Notes under the pieces: generated by a model | What the model saw: only the letters and a program-made list of their open reading frames with translations | The model's database searches: none | What the model was told of the DNA's origin: nothing | Shown here: in pieces, positions 6,629-14,090 of the stretch | Position numbering within the stretch: the stretch's first letter is position 1 | Layout: every line of letters begins with the position of its first letter | Translations under genes and position numbers: made by a program | Origin: an uncultured Cellvibrio sp. | Lineage (GTDB): Bacteria; Pseudomonadota; Gammaproteobacteria; Pseudomonadales; Cellvibrionaceae | Length of the DNA stretch: 14,197 nt | Direction: 5' to 3' | Assembly (NCBI GenBank): GCA_946886255.1 | Contig: CAMPIG010000075.1 | Location: 1-14,197, forward strand

Positions 6629-7432
6629 GTGCATACTACCACCTTGCAATCAATACTCTCAATCTGGTTAGCGCTCGGCTTGATAACTTCATTCTATGTT
6701 TTCGCAGCACACTTGGTTCAGCCTGAACTCCGACCATGGAAAATCAAACGCACTTTCTCCTTCACGATCGGCACGGGTTTATTAGCAGTAGCATTTTCTC
6801 CTCCTATCGTAGCTTGGGCGCACCACGATATTCGCGGACATATGCTGCAACATTTATTGCTAGGTATGTTTGCACCCCTTGCATTGGTAATGGCTTCCCC
6901 GATTACCCTACTGTTGCGCAGTCTGCCTGTGCGCATAGCACGCTTTTGTAGCCGCTGCTTGCGCAGCCGGTTTGTGACAGGCATCGGTCATCCTTATACG
7001 ACACTCTTGCTCAACATCGGCGCTATGTACTTGTTATACATGACATCGCTTTATCAGGCGAGCCTCACCCATACGTGGCTTCACGTGATGGTCCACGTGC
7101 ATTTTTTATTAGCTGGCTATTTATATTGTTGGTCGATAGCAGGACGGGACAGCAGCCCTTTCCTGGCACCGTTACAAGTTCGCATCTCGGCTCTGGTGTT
7201 GGGAATTGCCGCGCATGGATACCTGGCAAAACTCATGTATATCAACCTTTGGCCCAGCGTGTCCTTTTATGGCGAGGAGGCCGCTAACCACGAAGCCATA
7301 CAAGCCGCTGCGAAGCTTATGTATTACGGCGGCGATGTTGCGGAATTATTGTTAGCGATCGCATTGTTTTATGGATGGTACAAAGAACGAAACCGTTATT
7401 GGGCACGCCCTTTCACACCAGCTAAACCGTGA
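6629..7432 (+). CDS. CtaG (Caa3-type) cytochrome c oxidase assembly-family membrane protein
   Basis: A 267-aa polytopic protein with about six or seven membrane helices. It resembles the Caa3_CtaG family by HDIRGHMLQHLLLGMFAPLA (66-85), the His-rich LHVMVHVHFLLAGY (151-164) and the C-terminal MYYGGDVAELLLAIALF (231-247). In Bacillus, CtaG is needed to form active caa3 oxidase and is thought to help copper-site assembly; it is unrelated to the Cox11 protein that shares the name. No oxidase subunit gene lies in the window, so its client may be elsewhere or its role different. The start is a GTG with no good Shine-Dalgarno, 12 bp after the DUF2243 stop, so translational coupling is likely; the first ATG downstream would remove over 70 residues including helices. 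A TTG at residue 6 is a possible alternative. Confidence 0.87.
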   Translation: MHTTTLQSILSIWLALGLITSFYVFAAHLVQPELRPWKIKRTFSFTIGTGLLAVAFSPPIVAWAHHDIRGHMLQHLLLGMFAPLALVMASPITLLLRSLPVRIARFCSRCLRSRFVTGIGHPYTTLLLNIGAMYLLYMTSLYQASLTHTWLHVMVHVHFLLAGYLYCWSIAGRDSSPFLAPLQVRISALVLGIAAHGYLAKLMYINLWPSVSFYGEEAANHEAIQAAAKLMYYGGDVAELLLAIALFYGWYKERNRYWARPFTPAKP

Positions 7433-7450
7433 AGGCGCCCCCTTCTCACA

Positions 7451-7696
7451 TCATTCTTTCCGTCTCACTTTAGGCGTCGGTTGTGGATGATATAAAGGCT
7501 CAGGTGCCTCGGTGGGTAATGGATTTTCTGGCGTCGAACGTTTACCTTCCTTCACCGCCACTTTTAATGGATGTTCAGGATTATTAAGGAAGAGTTCGCG
7601 TGGCCCTTCATCCTGGATATCATCCCGCTTCGGATTACGTTGAGGATCATCAGCAAAGCTACGGGATGGTGATGTATCGGTTGTATGTTTTTTCAT
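7451..7696 (-). CDS. Small charged proline-rich protein, function unknown
   Basis: An 81-aa hydrophilic protein with many Pro, Lys, Arg, Asp and Glu residues, no Cys, no hydrophobic helix and no signal peptide, so probably disordered in the cytoplasm. It begins MKKHTTDTSPSR, has a mid segment RELFLNNPEHPLKVAVKEGK (33-52) that is its only likely folded part, and ends in basic KVRRKE. It lies on the opposite strand between two plus-strand clusters, 18 bp past the CtaG stop. An AGGAATGAGAAGAT leader before the ATG gives a fair ribosome binding site. I do not recognise a family. Small disordered proteins of this kind are common near stress genes, but that is only context. The main doubt is whether it is expressed. 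Confidence 0.55.
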   Translation of the reverse strand: MKKHTTDTSPSRSFADDPQRNPKRDDIQDEGPRELFLNNPEHPLKVAVKEGKRSTPENPLPTEAPEPLYHPQPTPKVRRKE

Positions 7697-8032
7697 ATCT
7701 TCTCATTCCTGTTTCTCAGTACATGTCACTATTGAGACCGGCGCCAGACAAGAAAATTCTTCCAAATCTAGCACCTGCATTTATATCAATACCTACATCG
7801 CGCACCCACATAATAAGTTCCGTTACGCGCTCTTTTACAATCAACATTTCTACACGTAAAAAAATAGCGGTTTCTGTTATGCAACCAACAGATCAGAGAT
7901 GCTTGCTCTTGATTATCATCCATAAAGACCGAATAAATATTACGCCTCGCTAAATAACGCCACCCTCGTGCAATTATTTTTTTAAATGAGGGTCATTACC
8001 TTACAGATAATGCTCCTAAAGGAGAGAATAAA
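7697..8032. other. 336-bp intergenic region upstream of the DUF892 gene
   Basis: No convincing gene is seen. A plus-strand open frame covering 7600-7953 crosses the 81-aa gene and has no family-like sequence, so it is left out. The stretch should hold the divergent promoter for 7451-7696 and the rightward promoter for the DUF892 cluster. ACCCTC and GAGGGT pair at about 7962-7967 and 7988-7993 around a T-rich loop of about 20 nt, too open to call a terminator. Confidence 0.5.
7909..7937 (+). promoter_or_regulatory. Candidate promoter for the DUF892 cluster
   Basis: TTGATT (7909-7914) and AATAAA (7932-7937) are 17 bp apart and match the sigma70 boxes at four of six positions each. Transcription would start near 7944 with a leader of about 90 nt. 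A GATAAT at about 8007-8012 is another -10 candidate but lacks a partner -35. Confidence 0.28.
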
Positions 8033-8545
8033 ATGGCACATACCCCAAATGAAAATTTGATCGACTGGCTCCGCGACGCTCATGCGATGGAGGAGCAAGC
8101 AGAAAAGATGCTCAAAGCGCAAGCGGAGCGGCTGGAGCACTACCCGAAATTAAAAGCACGTATCGAACAACATATCGAGGAAACTTATGGGCAACAGAAG
8201 CTCCTTAGAGCATGTATTGAACGACTGGGCAGCAGCCCTTCTACTATCAAAGATATGTCCGCAAAACTGGTTGCATTCGGGCAATCAGTCTCCGGCATGA
8301 TGGTCAGCGACGAAGTCGTAAAGGGCGCCATGAGCGGTTACGTATTTGAACACATGGAAATCGCTTCTTACACCGTACTCATCGCGGCAGCTAAAGCGGT
8401 GGGTGATACCGAAACTTTACGTGCCTGCGAACAAATATTACCTCAAGAAGTTGCGATGGCTGAATGGCTAAAAGAGAATCTGCCTGAGTTGACCCAGGCA
8501 TTTTTATCGCGCTCAGCTGCCGACGACAACACTGCCAAGCGCTAA
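8033..8545 (+). CDS. DUF892 (YciE/YciF-like) ferritin-fold protein
   Basis: A 170-aa helical protein matching the DUF892 stress family: LIDWLRDAHAMEEQAEKML (9-27), HIEETYGQQKLLRACIERLG (47-66), YVFEHMEIASYTVLIAAA (103-120) and ILPQEVAMAEWL (135-146). The family forms dimeric four-helix ferritin-like bundles. Likely metal-side acids are Glu20/21, Glu49/50, Glu106, Glu109 and Glu139; it lacks the ExxH motifs seen in the two ferritin-like proteins upstream, as usual for this family. YciE/YciF are induced in osmotic or stationary-phase stress in enterobacteria; the reaction is not established. AAGGAG about 8 nt before the ATG is the strongest ribosome binding site in the window, suggesting high expression. 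It heads a group with the TIGR02587/TIGR02588 pair, 47 bp downstream. Confidence 0.9.
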   Translation: MAHTPNENLIDWLRDAHAMEEQAEKMLKAQAERLEHYPKLKARIEQHIEETYGQQKLLRACIERLGSSPSTIKDMSAKLVAFGQSVSGMMVSDEVVKGAMSGYVFEHMEIASYTVLIAAAKAVGDTETLRACEQILPQEVAMAEWLKENLPELTQAFLSRSAADDNTAKR

Positions 8546-8592
8546 ATTAACGTGCACATAGAGACCAGTACTTTATCGGATAATTTATTTCC

Positions 8593-9423
8593 ATGACGGA
8601 CCAAGAACGGATGACGCCAATGTGGATAGGACTCGGCAGAGCAATTGGAGGATCAATAATCTTCAGTTTGCCGATGATGATGACCATGGAAATGTGGTGG
8701 ATCGGGTTTTACATCAGCCCGATACGTTTGGCTTGCCTTATCCTGTTCAGTTTGCCTCTATTTTATAGAATCTCGACGATGATCGGTTTTCGAAGGAGCA
8801 AAACATTCTGGGATAACGTGATAGATGTGCTGGTGTCTTATGCAGTTGCTTTCTTTACTACGGGTGTCGTTCTCGTTTCCCTGGGCGTAATTCAACCGGG
8901 CATGGATGTGGGATCGGCATATTCAATTTTACTGCTACAAGCAGTACCGGGCAGCCTCGGCGCTTTACTCGCACGCAATATTGTGAGCGAAGGAAGCGAC
9001 ACCAATGAAGAGGCTCAAGAAAAGGAAGGGCGCAATTATAAGGATGATTTAACCATTCTCGCTACGGGAGCACTTTTTTTAGCTTTTAATCTGGCGCCGA
9101 CGGAAGAGATGATTCTGTTGTCTTACAAGATGACGACATGGCATGCGTTGGTTTTGCTTGTCCTTACACTCATTGTGATGCATGCCTTTGCCGTCGCCAG
9201 CTCAAAATGCTCACCCACCCAATTAAGCAGTTGGTCTACCCATTGGGGAATTTTTGTCCGGATAACATCCAGCGGATACCTGATCGCTTTTCTGATCAGT
9301 TTTTTTATGCTGTGGGTTTTTGAAAGCCTGGCCGACAAAAGTTTTTACAACGCCGTAAAGGGCATTATCGTGTTGGGGTTTCCTGCCGGAATTGGGGCAG
9401 CAGCTTCACGAATGATTTTATGA
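8593..9423 (+). CDS. TIGR02587 (DUF2391) family integral membrane protein
   Basis: A 276-aa membrane protein with about seven hydrophobic segments (near 14-30, 38-60, 76-100, 108-127, 152-170, 183-202 and 224-243, with a further one at 254-272). Family-like stretches are RAIGGSIIFSLPMMMTMEMWW (16-36) and FNLAPTEEMILLS (165-177). A charged cytoplasmic-type loop (131-150) splits it into two halves. The family has no known function and is usually paired with TIGR02588, exactly as here, so the two probably form one complex. I recognise it from the pair and the motifs, not from a search. The ribosome binding site is weak; Met7 at 8611 is an alternative start that leaves all helices intact. Confidence 0.82.
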   Translation: MTDQERMTPMWIGLGRAIGGSIIFSLPMMMTMEMWWIGFYISPIRLACLILFSLPLFYRISTMIGFRRSKTFWDNVIDVLVSYAVAFFTTGVVLVSLGVIQPGMDVGSAYSILLLQAVPGSLGALLARNIVSEGSDTNEEAQEKEGRNYKDDLTILATGALFLAFNLAPTEEMILLSYKMTTWHALVLLVLTLIVMHAFAVASSKCSPTQLSSWSTHWGIFVRITSSGYLIAFLISFFMLWVFESLADKSFYNAVKGIIVLGFPAGIGAAASRMIL

Positions 9424-9484
9424 TGAGGAACAAGTTTCTTATCCAGAGCTTGTTATGACAGAGTTTTATAGGGCAGGATTTTAA

Positions 9485-9886
9485 ATGGATAGTCTCGATG
9501 AGCAAACCAGAGAAGCCAACACACCCACATGGGAAAAAGTTCTGGGTGGATGCGGGCTATTGTTGCTTCTGGCGGGGTTTTCCTATCTAGGGTGGACCGC
9601 CGTCGTTGAGACCGAATTACCGCCTGACATTATTTTTCATCCGGTAAGAATAAGTGAGCTCGACAACGGCTACCTGGTCGAAGTAGAAGTAACCAATACA
9701 GGTTCACAAAGTATGGCAGGGTTGAACCTCGAAGGCCGGTTGATAAAAAATGACAGTGATGAAATACGTCATGCACAGCTGGATTATTTGCCGTCCCGCT
9801 CAAAAAATTATGTCGGGTTCTTTTTTGCTGCCGACCCCCGCACGGGGAAGTTGCAATTCCAGCCATCGGGTTATCAGGAACCTTGA
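9485..9886 (+). CDS. TIGR02588 family membrane-anchored protein
   Basis: A 133-aa protein with one N-terminal membrane helix (about 18-40) after a short acidic cytoplasmic segment, then a beta-rich region (about 47-127) including DNGYLVEVEVTNTGSQSMAGLN, which reads like a periplasmic immunoglobulin-like strand pattern. It follows TIGR02587 by 61 bp, the usual partner order. Function is unknown; it may be the periplasmic part of a two-protein membrane complex. GGCAGGA about 8 nt before the ATG supports the start. It ends 103 bp before the stop of the oppositely oriented receptor gene. Confidence 0.82.
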   Translation: MDSLDEQTREANTPTWEKVLGGCGLLLLLAGFSYLGWTAVVETELPPDIIFHPVRISELDNGYLVEVEVTNTGSQSMAGLNLEGRLIKNDSDEIRHAQLDYLPSRSKNYVGFFFAADPRTGKLQFQPSGYQEP

Positions 9887-9919
9887 TCAAGCCAGGCATT
9901 CACATACCCGATCTCCAAC

Positions 9920-9946
9920 AAAAAAATGAGCGGGCTAACCCGCTCA
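9920..9946 (-). terminator. Rho-independent terminator of the receptor gene
   Basis: TGAGCGGG (9927-9934) and CCCGCTCA (9939-9946) pair perfectly around a 4-nt loop. On the minus strand the stem is followed by seven Ts (complement of the A-run at 9920-9926), the standard terminator form. It begins about 43 bp past the receptor stop. On the plus strand there is no following T-run, so it would act poorly for the TIGR02588 transcript. Confidence 0.9.
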
Positions 9947-9989
9947 AACTCATGGAGTAGACTTACCGGATAGTATCGTTGACTACCGC

Positions 9990-12900
9990 TTAAAAACTGT
10001 AACGAAGACCAACTTTCAAACGCCAGGTAGAGGCTTCCGGAATATATTCGCTCCAGTTGCGCGTGTCAGAACCACCAAAACGTTCATCGTATTGATATTG
10101 GCCGGTGGCTGGGTTGACATCGTAATCCCACAAAATTTGCTGGGGGAATTCCATGCGGCGAACCTTGCCTTTGTCGCTGTCGATGAGATTCAGCAGGTTA
10201 TCGATGGTGAAATAAATCATGCCCTTGTGACCGTCAGCAAAACCGGGAATTTCCTGCTGAATACTGAAATCCAGTTCGGTAATCCAAGGTTGCGTTGAAG
10301 AATATTTGGGTACGTAACCACCGGCATAACCGCCTAGTCCCGCTGCGTCGATCAGCTCCGCCATCTGCGCATAACTCAAGCCGCTGCCGGCCCAGTCGAT
10401 ATTCGGATCGTCGGCACCGCTGGGAATGTACGGCAGGTATACATCACTGTTGGAAAAGTCACGTTGGTCGCCAAACTCGTAATCGTTAAAGGCACCCAAC
10501 GTCCAACTGAATGGCCGACCGGAGCGACGTTCGTAGAATAAATTAAAGCGCGTTTGATTATCGCCGAACCAGTTCGCTGCATACCCGAGGTTGATCAGGA
10601 AGCGATGCTCTACTTCGTAATAACCGGTGCCTACCAATTCTTCATTGCGATTTAGCGCAACGTTATATTGGTAATTGGACGACGCCGTTGAGCTGGTGCC
10701 GGGATTGGCCTCGGTAATATTCTGGTGAGTATATGCCATAAACAGACTGAAACCATTCTGCCAATCTTTTTGCAGGTTGGTAGTCCAGATAATACTGCGC
10801 CCATCGTCATCAGCGTTGGTCAGCATCAAATCGTAATTGCTGGCGAGGTTACCCGTGTAGATACTTTCATAGATAATGCGTTCGCCATCAGCGGTCCGCC
10901 CTGCCTCCACACGCGAAGTATCAACCCAGAATGAAGAGTTTTCTTTCTTACTGTAATTAAATTCTGTGCTCCACAGGAAACCATCACCAACCCAGGGAAT
11001 GGTCAACGCCTGATCCCATCCCAACTGAAAGCGCCAATCGGATTCCAGTTCGTAATCCGGATCAATATAATTAGTGCTGCCGCTCCCCGGCGTCATCGCA
11101 TCTCTGACTGCCTGGGGCACATCAGTAAAATTGACATTATCGGGATCAGCAATAACGGCATTGGTCACACTCGTCGGTGCCGACACTAAGGTGATGCCGT
11201 CGTTAGTGAAGGAGTTAGCCGTCCATACATTCGGTTTACCGCCACTGTAACGCCCTACGCCACCGCGCAATGTCATAGTGTCATTAAGATCCCAATTAAA
11301 ACTGAAGCGCGGCAACAGGATATCCAACCCGTCGAGATTTTCGGTGTTGCTGTAACCGTAGGTTTCTACAAAATTAGCGTTTTCCGGTGGTACATCATCC
11401 GTTGCCAGTTGTTCGTAACGCAGACCAAAGGTCAGCGTAAGATCAGAAGTTACGGTCCAGGTATCTTCTGCATATAACGAGTGGGTGAAGCGCTCGATAC
11501 CATAGGCAAGATCATCAGCATTGTTGGTGTACGCATTGCGGTAGGAAAGGAATGAAGGTGATTTGTTTTCAAAATCGTCGAGCGAATCAAAAGTCCACAC
11601 ACCGGCAGTGCTGTCACCAAAGAGGTTATATAAACGCAAGCGCTCACCCTGGTATCCAAATTTAATATCGTGATCACCAAGTAAATAGTTGCCGTCGATA
11701 TTCAATATCAAGGTGGATGTGTCGGCGATATTCGCGTGGCGGTAGCGATCGCGTCCAAAGATAATTTCATCCGATCCGACATCTACTGTTACTTGCCCAA
11801 AATCCGAATTGGTATTAGAGCGCGTCGTCAAATCTTTGTAGGACAAACCAATCTCAGTTGAGAACGCATCAGTCCAATCAGAAAATAGATGGGAAACATA
11901 GGTCGTCGTTTCTGTTTTCAGCGTGTAAGCATTGGATGCCATACGCAACTGATATGCTTGATCGGAGCTGTTGCGATCTTCTTCGTTATCCTGTACCTGG
12001 TAACTGAAGTCCATGCGATGACCATCAGCCAGGTTTACATCGAACTTCACCAGAATTTTTTCATCGCTCTCTTCCACACCACCGGTGACGGAATCTGTGA
12101 AACCATAAGTGTCGTTAAGAATTTGGGTAAATCGTTGATAATCTGCTGCAGAAATATTACTGGTGTTTGCACCGCTGCCGTCCACATCATAAAGTTTGGC
12201 CAATGTGCTGTTAAAGTTTTCATAAGAGACAAAGAAGAAGGCTTTATCTTGCATCAGCGGGCCGCCAACGGTGAAACCGAAGGTACTTTCATCACCCAGC
12301 TCTACATCGCCCTCACCTTCCGGGTCGCCGGCAAAGCTGCTGTCCATACCTTCGTAAAATAAAGATCCATGTACTTCATTGGTACCGGATTTTGTCACCA
12401 CATTGATCAGGCCACCGGAGAAACCGCCGACCTTGGCAGTAAAGGGCGAGGTATCCACACTGATCTGGCTTACTGCATCCAGTGATACCGGCGGACGCTG
12501 GCTGGGATAGCCGCCATAGTTCAAACCAAAGTCATCATTCTGCCCGATGCCGTCCACAGTAATGCTGTTGTAGCGCGGGTTATTACCGGCAATGCTGAGG
12601 TTGCCATCTTCATCCACGATGGCCATGGGATTGTTGCGCACAATGTCTTTGATATCGCGGTTGAATGAAGGTGCGTTGCGAATATCGTCTTCACCGAAAA
12701 CGGAGCTGGCACCGGTGGTGGTGGAATTGATTATCGCCCCCATGACCAGCACTTCTTCGAGCACTTGCTCTTCCAGTTGCTGGTCAAGCCGTAAGGTTTT
12801 ACCCACTTGCAAATACAGGTTATTCAATTGCGCATCACGATAAACATCAGAGTCAATCGTCACCTGATAAGGTCCGCCAACACGTAAACCTTTTACGCTG

Positions 12901-13127
12901 TACGCGCCAGTCTCATTGGTGACGACTTCACTCACCGTACCCGAGGGTTGGTGGACAATGACCACTTTGGTTTGCGCCGCCGGAGAACCGGTCGGGCTGG
13001 TGATTTTACCGAGGATTGACGATGTGGTGTCTTGTGCGAGCGCGTAGCCGGATAACCCGGCACTGATGGCCAGACAAAGCGCGCGCTTCTTCATCATACT
13101 CCGTGTACTCGATGGCGAATGTTGCAT
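9990..13127 (-). CDS. Oar-like TonB-dependent outer-membrane receptor with carboxypeptidase-regulatory-like domain
   Basis: A large outer-membrane barrel that takes up a ligand using TonB energy. From the chosen start it is 1045 aa. A signal peptide with basic MKKR and a hydrophobic core ends at ALA, cleaving before Gln32. A beta-sandwich regulatory-like domain (about 36-115) is followed by a TonB-box-like EEVLVMG (124-130), a plug (about 138-248, ending in GGLINVVTKSGTNE) and a long barrel ending in LKVGLRYSF, whose C-terminal Phe suits barrel assembly. I chose ATG at 13127 over the one at 13148 because AAGGGGA lies 7 nt before it and nothing like a ribosome binding site precedes the longer one. 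The substrate is unknown; Oar-type receptors handle peptides, proteins or sugars in different bacteria. The exported nuclease gene is 66 bp upstream on the same strand. Confidence 0.92.
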   Translation of the reverse strand: MQHSPSSTRSMMKKRALCLAISAGLSGYALAQDTTSSILGKITSPTGSPAAQTKVVIVHQPSGTVSEVVTNETGAYSVKGLRVGGPYQVTIDSDVYRDAQLNNLYLQVGKTLRLDQQLEEQVLEEVLVMGAIINSTTTGASSVFGEDDIRNAPSFNRDIKDIVRNNPMAIVDEDGNLSIAGNNPRYNSITVDGIGQNDDFGLNYGGYPSQRPPVSLDAVSQISVDTSPFTAKVGGFSGGLINVVTKSGTNEVHGSLFYEGMDSSFAGDPEGEGDVELGDESTFGFTVGGPLMQDKAFFFVSYENFNSTLAKLYDVDGSGANTSNISAADYQRFTQILNDTYGFTDSVTGGVEESDEKILVKFDVNLADGHRMDFSYQVQDNEEDRNSSDQAYQLRMASNAYTLKTETTTYVSHLFSDWTDAFSTEIGLSYKDLTTRSNTNSDFGQVTVDVGSDEIIFGRDRYRHANIADTSTLILNIDGNYLLGDHDIKFGYQGERLRLYNLFGDSTAGVWTFDSLDDFENKSPSFLSYRNAYTNNADDLAYGIERFTHSLYAEDTWTVTSDLTLTFGLRYEQLATDDVPPENANFVETYGYSNTENLDGLDILLPRFSFNWDLNDTMTLRGGVGRYSGGKPNVWTANSFTNDGITLVSAPTSVTNAVIADPDNVNFTDVPQAVRDAMTPGSGSTNYIDPDYELESDWRFQLGWDQALTIPWVGDGFLWSTEFNYSKKENSSFWVDTSRVEAGRTADGERIIYESIYTGNLASNYDLMLTNADDDGRSIIWTTNLQKDWQNGFSLFMAYTHQNITEANPGTSSTASSNYQYNVALNRNEELVGTGYYEVEHRFLINLGYAANWFGDNQTRFNLFYERRSGRPFSWTLGAFNDYEFGDQRDFSNSDVYLPYIPSGADDPNIDWAGSGLSYAQMAELIDAAGLGGYAGGYVPKYSSTQPWITELDFSIQQEIPGFADGHKGMIYFTIDNLLNLIDSDKGKVRRMEFPQQILWDYDVNPATGQYQYDERFGGSDTRNWSEYIPEASTWRLKVGLRYSF

Positions 13128-13134
13128 GGTTAAA

Positions 13135-13141
13135 TCCCCTT
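13135..13141 (-). promoter_or_regulatory. Ribosome binding site that sets the receptor start
   Basis: On the minus strand AAGGGGA stands 7 nt before the ATG at 13127. The alternative ATG at 13148 lies upstream of this site and is preceded by AACCAATACAC, with no Shine-Dalgarno. The shorter start also gives the more normal signal peptide. Confidence 0.7.
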
Positions 13142-13193
13142 GACTCATGTGTATTGGTTCAATGTTGTTAATAATTACAGGGCGCTATTGTTG

Positions 13194-14090
13194 TTATGGA
13201 TGCTTTGGCTCTTCGACTTTCACGGTCAGTGCAGGCGTCGCATGGACGCCTACTTTCGCGCGCGAGTCGTAGATACTATTCAGCAGGCCGGCAAGGCGTA
13301 TGCCGGCCTGCACTAACCGTAAATCCACTTGCGGCATCTGCTGATAGATGTAGGCATAACCCAGTTCACCGGCCCCGGTGGCATACACAGATTTACTCAG
13401 CACCATGGATTCCTTGAGCCAATCTGCGGGCGTGGAATTGAGATGACGCTTGATGAATTGCGCATCACGGGTGTCGATAAACTCGGCAAACTCCCGATAA
13501 CTCAAGTGGCGAGACTCGATCAAACCGGTATCCCATAAGGAATGAAGATTGGTTGTATCACCAAAAAAAGACACAGCGATGTCATTGCCTCCACGATCGT
13601 GCGCGCGACCGGAATGTAGTGGTTGGTGAATATCGCCAACCAGATGCACCAGAAAACGAAAATAAAATTGCTGTTCTTCCAAGGGGGCACCGCGCGATTT
13701 AAGCACCGCAACTGCCTTAAGGGTCGCGCCATAAATATCCTGAACATCGTCTTTATCCTGCGGGACATGGTAATGCTCAGGTTCGAATGCTTCAGGTTGC
13801 TCGACATTGATGTAGTGCCAACGGCCGGATTTTTTTTGCCAAAAATCTTCCGGAGCCGATCGCATTTCATCAGCCCAGGTAGCGACCTCCGGCAAGAGAT
13901 CACCAGCCAGTAACGGCTTGATGGCTTTTCGGGTAGTTTCGGTTAAATGGGAGTTGGCTATATGGCCCACAATTCTGTGGCCGTTCTGGCCCCAAGAGAA
14001 AGCCTGGGAGCTTAGGGTCAACAACAGCAGGCTGATAAATAGTTGCGCGCGCATCGTGGTGGTATCCGAATGAGAATTGACAATCAACAT
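13194..14090 (-). CDS. Exported S1/P1-family zinc nuclease
   Basis: A zinc-dependent nuclease of the S1/P1 family, which cuts single-stranded DNA and RNA and often removes 3'-phosphates. The 298-aa protein has a signal peptide ending ...SSQAFS before Trp33. In this family the mature N-terminal Trp itself binds zinc, and here it is placed to become residue 1. The remaining ligands are all visible: His38 (GQNGHR), Asp74 (WADE), His92 (WHY), His149 and Asp153 (LVHLVGD), His159 (HQPLH), His183 and Asp187 (NLHSLWD). It should act in the periplasm or outside the cell. Two starts are possible: ATG at 14090 or at 14054 (12 residues shorter, a more typical signal peptide); neither has a good ribosome binding site. 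The receptor gene follows by 66 bp with no terminator seen between, so one transcript is plausible. A strong inverted repeat lies in its 3' part. Confidence 0.93.
   Translation of the reverse strand: MLIVNSHSDTTTMRAQLFISLLLLTLSSQAFSWGQNGHRIVGHIANSHLTETTRKAIKPLLAGDLLPEVATWADEMRSAPEDFWQKKSGRWHYINVEQPEAFEPEHYHVPQDKDDVQDIYGATLKAVAVLKSRGAPLEEQQFYFRFLVHLVGDIHQPLHSGRAHDRGGNDIAVSFFGDTTNLHSLWDTGLIESRHLSYREFAEFIDTRDAQFIKRHLNSTPADWLKESMVLSKSVYATGAGELGYAYIYQQMPQVDLRLVQAGIRLAGLLNSIYDSRAKVGVHATPALTVKVEEPKHP
13283..13311 (-). repeat. Perfect 10-bp inverted repeat inside the nuclease gene
   Basis: GCAGGCCGGC and GCCGGCCTGC are exact reverse complements around a 9-nt spacer. It falls over codons for about residues 260-270 (VQAGIRLAGLL) of the nuclease. 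Nine or ten of ten stem bases are G or C, so the RNA hairpin would be very stable. No U-tract follows on the minus strand (next bases TGAATAG), so it is not a standard terminator. Confidence 0.6.

Noticed and set aside
7431..7445. GAAGG/CCTTC hairpin at the CtaG gene end as a terminator
   Set aside because: Only five base pairs and no clean T-run on either strand; too weak to call.
7600..7953. Plus-strand open frame of 117 aa across the intergenic region before the DUF892 gene
   Set aside because: It overlaps the 81-aa minus-strand gene, has no good ribosome binding site and no domain-like sequence. The minus-strand frame is the better candidate.
11889..12362. Long plus-strand open frame (157 aa) antisense to the receptor gene
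   Set aside because: It lies wholly within the well-supported receptor gene and has no family-like motifs; the overlap explains it as a shadow of biased codons.
13520..13903. Minus-strand 127-aa open frame in another frame of the nuclease gene
   Set aside because: The nuclease frame has all zinc ligands across this same stretch, so the second frame is a shadow.
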